DNA from: Albibacterium bauzanense
Lineage (GTDB): Bacteria > Bacteroidota > Bacteroidia > Sphingobacteriales > Sphingobacteriaceae
NCBI RefSeq assembly: GCF_004339765.1
Contig: NZ_SMGO01000003.1
Span: forward strand, 186,001-250,000
DNA length: 64,000 bases
Direction of reading: 5' to 3'
Part shown: positions 19,800-31,800 of the stretch, piece after piece
How the letters are laid out: each line of letters begins with the position of its first letter
Numbering within the stretch: position 1 is the stretch's first letter
Program-made: the position numbers and the translations under genes
Notes under the pieces: model-generated
The model's input: only the letters and a program-made list of their open reading frames with translations
Told to the model about the DNA's origin: nothing
The model's database searches: none

Positions 19800-21221
19800 A
19801 TGAATGAACATTTACAACATCCTATCTTTAAAACCCTCGGAAATTTGGCTGATGCCAATGGAGTTGAGGTTTACGTTATAGGCGGTTTTGTTCGGGATCT
19901 GTTTATGAAACGGGATTCCAAAAACGATATTGATATTTTAGTTATCGGTAGCGGTATAGCTTTTGCAGAGAAGGTTGCTGAGGTTCTTAAATTAAAAGTT
20001 TCTGTATTTAAGAGTTTTGGAACAGCTATGCTTCATTATGAAAATATGGATATCGAGTTTGTTGGTGCCAGAAAAGAATCTTACCGATCAGACTCACGTA
20101 AACCTATTGTAGAAAATGGCACCTTAAAAGATGATCAATTGCGTCGCGATTTTACCATCAACGCAATGGCTTTAGGTTTAAATAAAGATAACTATGGGGA
20201 ACTCCTGGATCCATTTAATGGCATAGAAGATATTAAAAACAAACTTATCAGGACACCCTTAAATCCAGCGGAGACTTTCTCTGATGATCCTTTACGCATG
20301 ATGAGAGCCATTCGTTTCTCATCTCAACTTCAATTTGATATTGATGAAGAGGCATTAAATGCTATACAAACAAACAAGGAGCGCATTAAAATTGTATCTC
20401 AAGAGAGGATAATAGATGAACTACAGAAAATTGTGGGTTCAAAAAAGCCTTCAGTTGGGTTTGAGCATCTATTTAACACAGGACTTCTTGGAATTATTTT
20501 TCCGGCGATGGTTAATCTATATGGAGTAGAATCTATCAATGGGAAAAGTCATAAGGACAATTTTTATCATACCCTGGAGGTATTGGATAATGTTGCAAAA
20601 GAAAGTGAGGATATTTGGTTAAGGTGGGCTGCTATTATGCATGATATAGCGAAACCTTTAACCAAGCGTTTCGACGAAATACAAGGATGGACGTTTCATG
20701 GTCATGAAGACCGTGGAGCTAAAATGGTTCCGAAGCTTTTTGCCGAATTAAAGCTTCCTCTAAATGAAAAAATGAAGTTTGTACAGAAATTGGTCTTACT
20801 TCATTTGCGTCCGATTGTTTTAGCACAAGATGTAGTTACGGATTCAGCAGTAAGAAGATTGCTTTTTGAAGCCGGTGATGATATTGATAGTTTAATGATT
20901 CTTTGCCATGCCGATGTAACTACAAAAAACAAATATAAACGAAGGAAATATCGAGAGAATTTTGAACAGGTTCAACAAAAGCTCAAAGATGTTGAAGAGC
21001 GTGATCAAATAAGAAATTGGCAACCTCCAATTGATGGTGAGGATATTATGAAGTTCTTTGATATTAAGCCGGGAAGAAAAGTAGGGATTATAAAAAATGC
21101 AATACGCGAAGCCATCTTAGATGGGGATATTAAAAACAACAAAAAGGACGCAACCGAGTTTATGATTAAAACAGCTAAATCATTAGGTTTAGAGGCAAAG
21201 GACTCAAGCAAGCAGAACTAA
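19800..21221 (+). CDS. cca: CCA tRNA nucleotidyltransferase / poly(A) polymerase family with HD domain
   Basis: Adds or repairs the 3' CCA of tRNAs. The 473 residues comprise a class II nucleotidyltransferase head (GGFVRDLFM near 27, catalytic DIDIL near 41, RRDFTINAMAL near 118, DPLRMMRAIRFS near 161), then an RNA-binding neck, and an HD domain with HDIAKP near 282 and HLRPIVL near 337. All but one of the tRNA genes in this window lack an encoded CCA, so this activity is needed. It lies 114 nt after tsaC, with its own likely promoter. Confidence 0.93.
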   Translation: MNEHLQHPIFKTLGNLADANGVEVYVIGGFVRDLFMKRDSKNDIDILVIGSGIAFAEKVAEVLKLKVSVFKSFGTAMLHYENMDIEFVGARKESYRSDSRKPIVENGTLKDDQLRRDFTINAMALGLNKDNYGELLDPFNGIEDIKNKLIRTPLNPAETFSDDPLRMMRAIRFSSQLQFDIDEEALNAIQTNKERIKIVSQERIIDELQKIVGSKKPSVGFEHLFNTGLLGIIFPAMVNLYGVESINGKSHKDNFYHTLEVLDNVAKESEDIWLRWAAIMHDIAKPLTKRFDEIQGWTFHGHEDRGAKMVPKLFAELKLPLNEKMKFVQKLVLLHLRPIVLAQDVVTDSAVRRLLFEAGDDIDSLMILCHADVTTKNKYKRRKYRENFEQVQQKLKDVEERDQIRNWQPPIDGEDIMKFFDIKPGRKVGIIKNAIREAILDGDIKNNKKDATEFMIKTAKSLGLEAKDSSKQN

Positions 21222-21286
21222 ATATTTTTTTAAAAATTTATAAAATCATTTAATTTTAAACATCTTCGCATAAAATTTCATTGATC

Positions 21287-21871
21287 ATGGCAATTTATAG
21301 ATTTAGAGTTACATTTGAAGATTACGATGAAGTAATTCGTGAAATTGAAGTGCTATCCAAGCATTCATTTCTTGATTTACATCGAGCTATTTTAGAGTCA
21401 GTTGGTTTCGACCCTGAGAAGCCATCCTCTTTCTTTATTAGTAATGATCAGTGGAAGAAGGGTGAAGAATTTGCATATTTGCCATCTGAAATAAAGATGC
21501 GTAAAGGAGTTCTCCTAATGGATAATACGCGTTTAAATCAACACATAGACGATCCTCATCAAAAATTCTACTATACATATAACTTTGAACGACCTTTTGA
21601 CTTCCATGTTCAATTAATCAAAATTCTAGGAGAAGAGGAAGGCAAACAATATCCATTTTTATTTAAAAGTATTGGAAAAGCTCCTAAAATTTTCAATGCA
21701 GGCGGTATTCAGGAAGCACATTTAGGATCAGATGATGATGTCAAAAATGAATTCGATTTCTTAAATGACATGGCATATGATACTGAGGAAGAAGATGTTG
21801 ACCTATTGGATGATGAAGAGACAGAGACTGATGAATTCTCAGACCCATCTGGTGGTGATGATGATTTTTAA
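21287..21871 (+). CDS. plasmid pRiA4b ORF-3-like domain protein with acidic tail
   Basis: A 194-residue protein. Residues 1-135 match the pRiA4b ORF-3/IS1096 TnpR-like domain (MAIYRFRVTFEDYDEVIREIEV, split as MAIYRF and YDEVIREIEV; then LHRAILESVGFD and YTYNFERPFDFHV), a small alpha/beta fold of unknown biochemical role. Residues 150-194 are a very acidic, disordered-looking tail (DTEEEDVDLLDDEE, SGGDDDF). ATG at 21287 is preferred to a TTG at 21281. The stop overlaps the miaA start by one base (TAATG), so it is probably translationally coupled to miaA. Despite the family name, nothing here looks like a mobile element. Confidence 0.82.
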   Translation: MAIYRFRVTFEDYDEVIREIEVLSKHSFLDLHRAILESVGFDPEKPSSFFISNDQWKKGEEFAYLPSEIKMRKGVLLMDNTRLNQHIDDPHQKFYYTYNFERPFDFHVQLIKILGEEEGKQYPFLFKSIGKAPKIFNAGGIQEAHLGSDDDVKNEFDFLNDMAYDTEEEDVDLLDDEETETDEFSDPSGGDDDF

Positions 21872-22794
21872 TGACTAATTTATCATCAAAAAATCTTATT
21901 TGTATAGTCGGCCCTACCGGCATAGGCAAAACTGCTTTAGCCATAGAATTAGCCAAAAAATATAGAACAGATGTAGTTTCTGCTGACTCTCGACAGTTTT
22001 ATCGAGAAATGAATATTGGGACAGCAAAACCCGATGGAGATGAACTACAAAGTGTAACCCATCATTTTATCAATTCACACAGCATTCATGATAATTACTC
22101 TGCTGGTGATTATGAACGTGATGCTTTAGACTGCATTGATAAGTTATTTAAAACCACTGATACCCTAATATTGGTTGGAGGTTCTGGCCTTTTTGTTAAT
22201 GCAGTATGCAAAGGATTAGACAATTTACCAAAACCGGGTCCTGGAATTCGTGAAAACTTAACCAGAATACTTCATGAGGATGGAATTCTTCCATTACAGG
22301 AATTATTGAAAAAGGTTGATATTAACTATTATAACGAAGTAGATATTAATAATCCGCAACGTATTATCAGGGCATTGGAGGTTTATGAAACTACTCAGGT
22401 ACCATTTTCGGTATGGCGAAAAAAGGAAGCCGGATTACGTAAGTTCAATATAATAAGCATTGGCTTAAATACTGCTCGAGAAAATTTATATAACCGAATC
22501 AATCATCGGGTAGATTTAATGATACAACAGGGCCTCCTTGATGAAGTAAAAAACCTTTACCCCTATCGTGACAAGACACCCTTGTTATCAGTTGGTTATA
22601 CTGAACTATTTGACTATTTAGATAATAAATATAGCTTGGATGAAGCTATTGAAAGAATAAAACAAAACACCAGAAGGTACGCAAAGCGTCAACTAACCTG
22701 GTTTAAAAAGAATGAGAATACAAAGTGGTTTGAGCCTAATGATTCGAAAGCTATTTCTGACTATTTAGAACTAATGTTAAGACAGAAAGCTTAG
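21871..22794 (+). CDS. miaA: tRNA dimethylallyltransferase
   Basis: Transfers dimethylallyl to A37 of tRNAs that read UNN codons. The 307 residues show the P-loop GPTGIGKTALAIELA (about 13-27), DSRQFYREMNIGTAKP (catalytic aspartate near residue 38), GGSGLF, NPQRIIRALEVYE, and the C-terminal RRYAKRQLTWFK. The start overlaps the preceding stop codon. It ends 11 nt from the convergent FadL-type gene. Confidence 0.97.
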   Translation: MTNLSSKNLICIVGPTGIGKTALAIELAKKYRTDVVSADSRQFYREMNIGTAKPDGDELQSVTHHFINSHSIHDNYSAGDYERDALDCIDKLFKTTDTLILVGGSGLFVNAVCKGLDNLPKPGPGIRENLTRILHEDGILPLQELLKKVDINYYNEVDINNPQRIIRALEVYETTQVPFSVWRKKEAGLRKFNIISIGLNTARENLYNRINHRVDLMIQQGLLDEVKNLYPYRDKTPLLSVGYTELFDYLDNKYSLDEAIERIKQNTRRYAKRQLTWFKKNENTKWFEPNDSKAISDYLELMLRQKA

Positions 22795-22805
22795 AATAAA
22801 TCAGC

Positions 22806-24047
22806 TTACCACCGATACGCAACAGATAGGCCTGGAGAAAAAGCATGTATCTTATAGGTTCCGGATTTATATGTTTCAGGTATACCTGTCTCTGAATTTA
22901 AATCGCCTGTTCTCGATTGATTATTACCATACATCATGTTAGCATTTATTTCCCAATTAGGACTCGCTTTGTAACCAAAGCCTGCACTCAATACTATAGC
23001 ATCACTATCTGGAGCATCTGGAGTTACATATCCGTCTTTTACTGGTGTAAAAAGATACGCTGTCCCTGCTCTTAAAGTTAGCTTATCAGTTGTATAGTGC
23101 TGAACACCTAACTTTATTGAACCTCCATTCCCGTAATTTCTTTCAGAACGGGTGTCCTGCAAGGCTGGAGTATTCATTGAATAGTCAAAAACAAGTTCTT
23201 TATACACTTTCCAATTAACAAAACTACCGTCAATTGCTATTGAAGTTCGTTCGCTAACAGGAATACCTAGTGCTAAGGTTGTAGTTGAAGGTAAGGGTAT
23301 TTCTGAATCGAAAGTATTTCCTTCAGGAAAAACAGGTTTATAAGGTTCAGGCACATTAAATATAGCATCTCCGTTTTTCAATTTCGTTGTTACTTTCGAA
23401 TGGTGTACAAGCGCGATAGATATCCCATTTTGTGTTTTATAATAGAGTCCGGCATTCCATCCATAACCCTTTCCTGTACCCGTTAATTGGGCATTCGCAT
23501 CACTTCCATCGCTTAGGACCAAAGGAATAGCTTGCCGTAAATCAACCTCACCATAATTATAGATAAGCCCAAGACCGATTCCAAAATTCTCTGTAATTCG
23601 GTAACTGAATGTTGGCTGAAAATAAATGGCTTTTAAATCCACAGAGGTCAAACTATACTTACCAGACCAGGATTTATCCCACTCAACTAATCCACCAAAT
23701 GGAGTATAGATCCCTAATCCTACTTTCCATTTTGCTTGATCGGGTCCCCAAAGTGCGTATGCAGCGAAAGGCGTAGCTATTTTATTTTTTACATGTTCTG
23801 TATCAGTACTTCCATCGGCCTTAAATGACGGCCTAAACATTGCTGCATACATACCTACACTTACTGAATTTTCATGCACTAGACTCATAGCGCCGGGGTT
23901 AAAAAAGACTGTTGACTCATCTAGAATCAGAGCTGCGCCAGCACCTGCCATAGCAGATTGCTTCACTCCCTGTAAATTGACTTGAAAACTTTGTGCAAAC
24001 AGCAAAGCTGGAGAGCAAAGAAATAGTGCTAGAATTAGCTTTTTCAT
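22806..24047 (-). CDS. OmpP1/FadL/TodX-family outer-membrane transport protein
   Basis: A 413-residue outer-membrane beta-barrel of the FadL family, which admits long-chain fatty acids or other hydrophobic compounds. Signal peptide MKKLILALFLCSPALLFAQ, then the plug-like N-terminal segment with QSAMAGAGAAL and ESTVFFNPGAMSLV (the family's NPA/NPG signature), followed by alternating barrel strands and an aromatic C-terminus (SVAYRW). The ATG at 24047 is chosen because it starts the signal peptide; the frame is open nine codons further upstream. It stands alone on the minus strand. Confidence 0.92.
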   Translation of the reverse strand: MKKLILALFLCSPALLFAQSFQVNLQGVKQSAMAGAGAALILDESTVFFNPGAMSLVHENSVSVGMYAAMFRPSFKADGSTDTEHVKNKIATPFAAYALWGPDQAKWKVGLGIYTPFGGLVEWDKSWSGKYSLTSVDLKAIYFQPTFSYRITENFGIGLGLIYNYGEVDLRQAIPLVLSDGSDANAQLTGTGKGYGWNAGLYYKTQNGISIALVHHSKVTTKLKNGDAIFNVPEPYKPVFPEGNTFDSEIPLPSTTTLALGIPVSERTSIAIDGSFVNWKVYKELVFDYSMNTPALQDTRSERNYGNGGSIKLGVQHYTTDKLTLRAGTAYLFTPVKDGYVTPDAPDSDAIVLSAGFGYKASPNWEINANMMYGNNQSRTGDLNSETGIPETYKSGTYKIHAFSPGLSVAYRW

Positions 24048-24150
24048 AAAAATTTCAATTAAGCAATAAAACAATTATTATTTAAAAACAGTCTTTTTAC
24101 AATAGTGAAGAACAGTTGATATTGTGTTTTGTTCTAAAGGGTAAAAGGCA

Positions 24151-24462
24151 TTAAGCTTCTGCAGTAGGCCCACCAAAATTCATTGGAAATGCTTGTCCAT
24201 CGCGCGTATTAATTTTACCATGGACACTTTCGAATTTCTCAATATTATCTTCCATTGCTTTCATGAGGCGTTTCGCATGCTCAGGTGTCAAGATAATTCT
24301 CGATTTCACTTTTGCTTTTGGAATACCTGGCATTACTCTGATAAAATCCAATACAAATTCAGTATTCGAATGTGTAATAATAGCTAAATTAGAATAGGTT
24401 CCTTCTGCAACTTCTTCAGAAAGTTCAATATTGAGCTCCTGAGGTTTTTCTTGTTCATTCAT
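24151..24462 (-). CDS. DUF3467 domain protein
   Basis: A 103-residue cytoplasmic protein of the DUF3467 family (function unknown), recognisable by EGTYSNLAIITHSNTEFVLDF, split as EGTYSNLAII and NTEFVLDFI, then MPGIPKAKVKSRIILTPEHAKRL. It has no signal peptide or cysteines. In Bacteroidota this gene commonly lies just downstream of rpoC, as here, but a strong terminator between them indicates separate transcription. Confidence 0.88.
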   Translation of the reverse strand: MNEQEKPQELNIELSEEVAEGTYSNLAIITHSNTEFVLDFIRVMPGIPKAKVKSRIILTPEHAKRLMKAMEDNIEKFESVHGKINTRDGQAFPMNFGGPTAEA

Positions 24463-24487
24463 AAATTAAATTTTAAATAAATATGCT

Positions 24488-24526
24488 AAAAAAAAGCCTG
24501 TTCAGAAATTCCGAACAGGCTTTTTT
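24488..24526 (-). terminator. rho-independent terminator after rpoC
   Basis: A perfect 8-bp GC-rich stem GCCTGTTC / GAACAGGC (24496-24503, 24513-24520) with a 9-nt loop and A/T runs on both sides, so it can act on either strand. It closes the rpoBC operon 16-46 nt after the rpoC stop. Confidence 0.88.
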
Positions 24527-24541
24527 AAATTATTTCATTTA

Positions 24542-27500
24542 TTATTCATCGTATTTCGATGCAAGAAGCTTTTCAAACTCTTCTTTCGAACCTACAATCA
24601 TTCTATCGTACTTACGAAGACCAGTACCTGAAGGAATTAAATGCCCAACAATTACGTTTTCTTTTAGTCCTAACAAGTTATCTTGCTTAGCATGAATAGC
24701 TGCCTCATTTAATACTTTCGTAGTTTCCTGGAAGGAAGCTGCTGATATAAATGATTTAGTTCCTAATGAAGCACGGGTTATACCTTGTAAAATAGGGCTT
24801 GAAGTTGCCGAAATTGCATCACGCACTTCAACTAATTTCAAATCCCGACGTTTCAAGCTTGAATTCTCTTCACGTAATTTACGTGATGAAACAATTTGCC
24901 CAGCTTTTAATTCATTTGAATCTCCCGGATCAACGACAACTTTCTTATCGAACATATCATTGGTTTCCTCAATGAAATCCCACTTACTAACGTTATCTTT
25001 TTCTAAGAAAATAGAATCTCCTGGATCTTCGATATGAACTTTCTGCATCATTTGATGTACGATCGTTTCGAAGTGTTTGTCATTAATCTTTACACCTTGA
25101 AGACGATAAACCTCTTGAATACCATTAACCAGGTATTCTTGAACTGCTGCAGGACCCTTAATTTTAAGGATATTAGCAGGTGAGATTGAACCATCAGACA
25201 ATGGCATTCCAGCTTTCACAAAGTCATTATCTTGTACCAAGATATGTTTTGATAGAGGAACAAGATATTTCTTGATTTGACCATCTCTCGATTCGATAGA
25301 AATTTCACGATTAGCACGCTTAACTCCTCCAAGAGTTACAACTCCGTCAATTTCAGTTACAACTGCTGGGTTTGATGGATTTCTTGCTTCGAATAACTCA
25401 GTTACACGAGGTAAACCACCTGTAATATCTCGGGTTTTACCTGTAGAACGAGGTATCTTAGCGATAATCGCTCCCACCTTCGCATTTTCTTTATCACTGA
25501 TTGAAATATGAGCTCCAACCGGAATGTTATAATTACGAATCACCTCGCCATTTTTATCTAAAATCCGAATAGAAGGGTTTTTAGTTTTATCGCGTGTTTC
25601 AATAATTACTTTTTCACGGTGACCAGTTTGATCATCTGACTCTTCACGGAAAGTTACTCCTTCAATAATAGCGTCAAACTCTACTTTACCTGCAAATTCT
25701 GATATAATTACAGCATTGTAAGGATCCCAAGAACAAATAAGGTCTCCACGTTTCAAGATATCACCATCGTTAACGAACAAGAATGCTCCGTAAGGAATAT
25801 TATTTGTCATCACGACTTTATTAGTATCTGTATCTACAATTCTGAACTCACCAGAACGTCCTAAAATAACGTGTTGTTTTTCTTGTGCACTATTCTCACG
25901 ATCTACAAAACGAACGTTTTCAAACTCAATACGTCCATTAAATTTAGCTACAATCTGAGATTCTGCTGCAATGTTAGATGCAGTTCCCCCAACGTGGAAT
26001 GTACGTAAAGTAAGCTGTGTTCCCGGCTCTCCAATTGATTGAGCAGCAATAACACCTACAGCTTCTCCCATTTTAACAGGTTTACCACTTGCAAGGTTTC
26101 TTCCGTAACAAAGTCCGCATACACCTCTCTTGCTTTCACAAGTAAGAACCGAACGTATTTCTAAACCTTCAACAGATGAACGTTCAATTTTATATGCTAC
26201 TTCTTCATTGATATCTTGATCTGCTTTAACCAATAATTCGTTTGTTGCTGGATCGTAAACATCGTGAAGAGCAGTTCTTCCTAATATACGATCGTATAAA
26301 GGTTCAACTATATCTTCATTATCTTTTAATGCAGTAGTATAAATTCCTCTTAGAGTTCCACAATCTTCCTCAGTAACGATCATATCTTGCGCAACGTCAT
26401 GTAAACGACGAGTCAAGTAACCCGCATCAGCAGTTTTTAATGCCGTATCCGCCAAACCTTTACGAGCACCGTGAGTAGATATAAAATATTCTAATACCGA
26501 TAATCCTTCTTTAAAGTTAGAAAGAATAGGGTTTTCAATAATTTCTCCACCTGAAGCACCTGATTTTTGAGGCTTAGCCATCAAACCACGCATTCCGCAT
26601 AACTGACGAATTTGTTCCTTAGAACCACGAGCACCTGAATCCAACATCATGTAAACAGAATTGAACCCTTGGTTATCTTCAGATAAAATTTTCATTACAG
26701 AAGCTGTAAGACGATTGTTGATACGTGTCCAAATATCAATAATTTGGTTATAACGCTCGTTGTTCGTAATGAAACCCATATTATAGTTATTCATTACTTC
26801 GTCAACTTCATTAGTAGCTAAGTCTATCAATTCAGCCTTAGCATCAGGAATATTTAAATCTTGAAGGTTAAAGGATAGTCCACCTCGGAATGCCATTTGG
26901 AAACCTAGTTGTTTGATATCATCTAAGAAATCAGCAGCACGTGCCATACCAGATATCTTAACAACTTTACCAATGATATCACGAAGTGATTTCTTGGTTA
27001 AAAGTTCATTAATATATCCTAATTCAACAGGAACTTTTTCATTAAATAAGACACGACCAACTGTAGTTTCAATAATTCTATTTTCAATTACTCCGTCTTC
27101 ATTCTTAACATTTGCCTTTACCTTAATAAATGCATGTAAATCAACTCTACGTTCATTATATGCAATCATTACTTCTTCTGAAGAATAGAAAGTCATTCCT
27201 TGTCCCTTAACAATACGGGACTCATCAGATTTTCTACCTTTTGTAATATAGTATAGACCTAAAACCATATCCTGTGAAGGAACAGTAATAGGAGTACCAT
27301 TTGCAGGGTTCAGAATGTTATGTGAAGCCAACATTAATATTTGAGCCTCAAGTATTGCAGCATTTCCTAAAGGTAAATGCACAGCCATCTGGTCACCGTC
27401 AAAATCCGCGTTAAACGACGTACAAACTAGAGGGTGCAATTGGATCGCTTTACCTTCAACTAACTTTGGCTGAAATGCTTGTATACCTAATCTGTGAAGT

Positions 27501-28825
27501 GTTGGTGCTCTATTCAGCAACACAGGATGTCCTTTAAGAACATTTTCAAGAATATCCCAAACGACAGGATCCTTGCGATCAACAATCTTTTTAGCAGACT
27601 TTACTGTTTTTACAATTCCTCGTTCAATCATCTTACGGATGATAAACGGTTTATAAAGTTCAGCTGCCATATCTTTAGGCAAACCACATTCATGCAGTTT
27701 CAGGTTCGGTCCAACAACAATTACTGAACGAGCTGAATAATCAACACGTTTACCCAATAAGTTTTGACGGAAACGACCTTGTTTTCCTTTAAGAATATCC
27801 GAAAGTGATTTTAAAGCACGATTACCTTCTGTTTTAACAGCATTAACCTTACGTGAGTTATCAAATAAAGAATCTACTGCTTCTTGCAACATCCGTTTTT
27901 CATTACGAAGAATAACTTCTGGAGCTTTAATCTCCAATAGTCTCTTCAAACGATTATTACGAATAATTACACGACGGTATAAATCATTTAAATCAGATGT
28001 TGCAAAACGTCCTCCATCCAAAGGTACTAATGGACGAAGTTCTGGCGGAATAATAGGAACAATCTTTACGATCATCCATTCCGGACGGTTTTCGATACGA
28101 TCTCTGGAACCACGGAATGCTTCAACAACCTGTAAACGTTTTAATGCTTCAGTTTTACGTTGTTGAGAAGTTTCATTCGCAGCTTGATGACGAAGATCAT
28201 ATGAAAGCTGATCAAGATCTAAACGCTTAAGAAGCTCTTCAAGAGCTTCTGCTCCCATTTTAGCTACAAACTTCTGAGGATCTTTATCATCTAAATACTG
28301 ATTTTCTTTAGGAAGGGTATCTAAAATATCCAGGTACTCTTCTTCCGTAAGGAAATCCATGTAATTAATTCCATCATCTTCTTTAATACCAGCTTGAATT
28401 ACTACATAACGTTCGTAGTAGATTATCATATCTAGCTTCTTAGTAGGAAGCCCTAGTAGATAACCTATTTTGTTAGGTAAAGAACGGAAATACCAGATAT
28501 GAGCAACAGGTACAACTAAGTTGATATGCCCCATACGCTCGCGACGAACCTTCTTCTCCGTAACCTCTACCCCACAACGGTCACAAACGATTCCTTTATA
28601 TCGAATACGTTTATATTTTCCACAGTGGCATTCATAATCTTTAACCGGACCGAAGATCCGTTCGCAGAATAAGCCATCACGTTCTGGTTTATAAGTCCGA
28701 TAATTAATTGTTTCGGGCTTCAAAACTTCACCACTTGATCGTTCTAAAATCACCTCTGGTGATGATAAACTAATGGTTATCGAAGTGAAATTACTTTTAA
28801 TTTTACTATCTTTTTTGTAAGACAT
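24542..28825 (-). CDS. rpoC: DNA-directed RNA polymerase beta' subunit
   Basis: Catalytic subunit of RNA polymerase, 1427 residues. Zinc-ribbon cysteines CHCGKY and CDRCG lie near residues 65-85, the metal-binding [12 protein letters not shown] near residue 470, the bridge-helix/trigger-loop region follows ([19 protein letters not shown]), and the second zinc site [13 protein letters not shown] lies near residue 905. The segment [10 protein letters not shown] is typical. It follows rpoB after 18 nt and ends at a strong terminator. No internal frameshift or intein. Confidence 0.99.
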   Translation of the reverse strand: MSYKKDSKIKSNFTSITISLSSPEVILERSSGEVLKPETINYRTYKPERDGLFCERIFGPVKDYECHCGKYKRIRYKGIVCDRCGVEVTEKKVRRERMGHINLVVPVAHIWYFRSLPNKIGYLLGLPTKKLDMIIYYERYVVIQAGIKEDDGINYMDFLTEEEYLDILDTLPKENQYLDDKDPQKFVAKMGAEALEELLKRLDLDQLSYDLRHQAANETSQQRKTEALKRLQVVEAFRGSRDRIENRPEWMIVKIVPIIPPELRPLVPLDGGRFATSDLNDLYRRVIIRNNRLKRLLEIKAPEVILRNEKRMLQEAVDSLFDNSRKVNAVKTEGNRALKSLSDILKGKQGRFRQNLLGKRVDYSARSVIVVGPNLKLHECGLPKDMAAELYKPFIIRKMIERGIVKTVKSAKKIVDRKDPVVWDILENVLKGHPVLLNRAPTLHRLGIQAFQPKLVEGKAIQLHPLVCTSFNADFDGDQMAVHLPLGNAAILEAQILMLASHNILNPANGTPITVPSQDMVLGLYYITKGRKSDESRIVKGQGMTFYSSEEVMIAYNERRVDLHAFIKVKANVKNEDGVIENRIIETTVGRVLFNEKVPVELGYINELLTKKSLRDIIGKVVKISGMARAADFLDDIKQLGFQMAFRGGLSFNLQDLNIPDAKAELIDLATNEVDEVMNNYNMGFITNNERYNQIIDIWTRINNRLTASVMKILSEDNQGFNSVYMMLDSGARGSKEQIRQLCGMRGLMAKPQKSGASGGEIIENPILSNFKEGLSVLEYFISTHGARKGLADTALKTADAGYLTRRLHDVAQDMIVTEEDCGTLRGIYTTALKDNEDIVEPLYDRILGRTALHDVYDPATNELLVKADQDINEEVAYKIERSSVEGLEIRSVLTCESKRGVCGLCYGRNLASGKPVKMGEAVGVIAAQSIGEPGTQLTLRTFHVGGTASNIAAESQIVAKFNGRIEFENVRFVDRENSAQEKQHVILGRSGEFRIVDTDTNKVVMTNNIPYGAFLFVNDGDILKRGDLICSWDPYNAVIISEFAGKVEFDAIIEGVTFREESDDQTGHREKVIIETRDKTKNPSIRILDKNGEVIRNYNIPVGAHISISDKENAKVGAIIAKIPRSTGKTRDITGGLPRVTELFEARNPSNPAVVTEIDGVVTLGGVKRANREISIESRDGQIKKYLVPLSKHILVQDNDFVKAGMPLSDGSISPANILKIKGPAAVQEYLVNGIQEVYRLQGVKINDKHFETIVHQMMQKVHIEDPGDSIFLEKDNVSKWDFIEETNDMFDKKVVVDPGDSNELKAGQIVSSRKLREENSSLKRRDLKLVEVRDAISATSSPILQGITRASLGTKSFISAASFQETTKVLNEAAIHAKQDNLLGLKENVIVGHLIPSGTGLRKYDRMIVGSKEEFEKLLASKYDE

Positions 28826-28843
28826 AGCTCTTTTTTAAGGGTA

Positions 28844-31800
28844 CTAATCTAATGTGATATCTAAACCTAAACCTCTTAATTCATGTACTAATACATTGAA
28901 TGATTCGGGAACCGATGGAGTTGGTAAGTTGTCGCCTTTTACGATTGCTTCGTAAGTTTTGGCTCTTCCTACAACATCATCTGATTTCACGGTTAAAATT
29001 TCTTGTAAAATATTAGCCGCACCAAATGCCTCAAGTGCCCACACCTCCATCTCACCAAATCTCTGACCACCAAATTGTGCTTTACCACCTAAAGGCTGTT
29101 GAGTAATAAGTGAATATGGTCCTATAGAACGAGCATGCATTTTGTCGTCTACCATGTGTCCAAGTTTCAACATATAAATAACACCAACTGTAGTTGGTTG
29201 GTCAAAACGATCACCTGTTAAACCATCATAAAGATACGTTCTACCTGAAGTAGGAAGTTCAGCTTTATCAATCCATCCTTCAACCTCTTCTGTAGTTGCT
29301 CCATCGAAAATAGGCGTTGCAAAATTAACTCCCAATTTTTGACCAGCCCAACCCAGAACAGTTTCATAGATTTGACCAAGGTTCATACGTGATGGTACAC
29401 CCAGTGGATTCAAAACAATATCAACCGGCGTTCCGTCTTCCAAGAAAGGCATATCCTCGTCACGTACAATACGTGCAACAATACCTTTATTACCATGTCG
29501 ACCAGCCATCTTATCACCAACCTTAAGCTTACGCTTTTTAGCGATATAAACTTTTGCCATTTGAACAATGCCTGAAGGAAGCTCATCTCCAACACTAATT
29601 GCAAACTTATCACGCTTATAAGCACCTAATTCTTCATTAAGTTTGATATTATAGAAATGCAATGTTTGTTTTATAAGCTCATTTTTATCATCGTCTGTAG
29701 TCCATTTGGTTGGATTAATATTCGCATAATCTAAATCAGCAAGAATTTTCTGAGTGAATTTAGCTCCTTTAGCGAATAACAATTCTTTATAAACATTGTA
29801 TATACCTTGAGAGGTTTTACCATTTACAATATTAAAAAGCTTATCAACTAATCTTTCTTTAAGGACTTTAACTGCTTTATTAAAACGGTTATCAAGTTCT
29901 TCTAAGGCTGCTTTTTCTTCAGCTTTTGTAGTTTTCTTAGAACGAGAGAACAATTTAGTATCAATAACAACTCCTTGAATCGAAGGAGGTGTTTTTAAAG
30001 ATGCATCTTTAACATCTCCAGCTTTATCACCAAATATTGCACGTAAAAGCTTTTCTTCTGGTGAAGGATCCGACTCTCCTTTTGGAGTAATTTTTCCAAT
30101 TAAAATATCGCCATCTTTAACCTCTGCTCCTACACGAATAATTCCATTCTCATCAAGGTCTTTAGTTGCCTCTTCAGAAACGTTTGGAATATCTGGTGTT
30201 AATTCTTCTTCTCCACGTTTTGTATCACGAACTTCAAGCTCGAATTGATCAATATGAAGGGAAGTAAAGATATCCTGACTTACAACACGTTCAGAAATTA
30301 CAATCGCATCCTCAAAGTTATATCCTTGCCAAGGCATGAATGCAACTTTTAGATTACGTCCTAAAGCCAGTTCGCCATTTTGAGTAGCATATCCTTCACA
30401 AAGAACTTGTCCTTTTGTAACTTTCTCACCTTTTCTAACGATTGGCTTTAAGTTAATACAAGTACTTTGATTGGTTTTCTTGAACTTAATAAGTCTGTAT
30501 GTTTTAACATCATCATCAAACGAAACTAATTTTTGATCGTCTGATCTGTTATAGCGAATCTTGATCTCATTTGCATCTACATACTCAACGATACCTTCTC
30601 CTTCTGCATTAATAAGCGTACGAGAATCTTTCGCTACTCTGCCCTCTAATCCAGTTCCAACAATTGGAGCTTCCGGACGCAATAAAGGAACAGCTTGACG
30701 TTGCATATTTGAACCCATCAAAGCACGGTTGGCATCATCATGCTCCAAGAAAGGAATTAATGACGCAGCAATAGATGTGATTTGATTTGGCGCAATATCC
30801 ATTAAATCTAATCGCTCTGGTTCAATGATAGGAAAATCTCCTTCATACCTGGCTTTTACACGAGGAGTAATAAAATTACCTTTTTCGTCGTATTCTGCAT
30901 TCGCTTGAGCAATAGTTTTACCATCTTCATCCTCTGCAGACAAATAAATAACAGGTTCTTCTACAACAACTCTTCCGTCTTTAACTTTACGATATGGTGT
31001 TTCAATGAATCCTAAATTATTAATTTTAGCATGTACACAAAGAGAAGAAATCAAACCAATATTTGGTCCCTCTGGTGTTTCAATAGTACATAAGCGTCCA
31101 TAATGTGTATAGTGAACGTCACGTACCTCGAATCCTGCTCTTTCACGAGATAGACCACCAGGTCCTAATGCTGAAAGTCTACGTTTATGTGTAATCTCGG
31201 CCAACGGATTGGTCTGATCCATAAATTGTGACAATTGATTAGTACCAAAGAAAGAATTAATAACAGACGATAAAGTACGTGCATTAATTAAATCTGTTGG
31301 AGTAAACACCTCGTTATCACGAATATTCATACGCTCACGAATAGTACGTGCCATCCTTGATAAACCTACACCAAATTGTGCATATAATTGTTCACCAACA
31401 GTACGTACTCTACGATTTGATAAATGGTCAATATCATCTACCTCAGCTTTTGAATTGATAAGGTTTATCAGGTATTTCACAATTGCAATAATATCTTGCT
31501 TTGTTAAAACCTTAGTCTCGTCAGGAGTATCAAGCTTCAATTTCCGATTAATCCTGTATCGACCAACATCACCTAGATCATAACGTTTGTCTGAAAAGAA
31601 TAAACGATCGATAATACCACGAGCTGTTTCTTCATCAGGTGGTTCAGCATTACGTAATTGACGATATATATGTTCTACTGCTTCTTTTTCTGAGTTAGAA
31701 GTATCTTTTTGTAGAGTATTATAGATAATTGAATAATCAGCATTACTAGCCGCATCATCTTTTGATAAAATGATAGTCTTAGTACCTGAATCAATAATCA

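Noticed and set aside
21281-21871. Mobile element suggested by the IS1096/pRiA4b family name
   Set aside because: No transposase, inverted repeats or target duplications; the gene is coupled to miaA.
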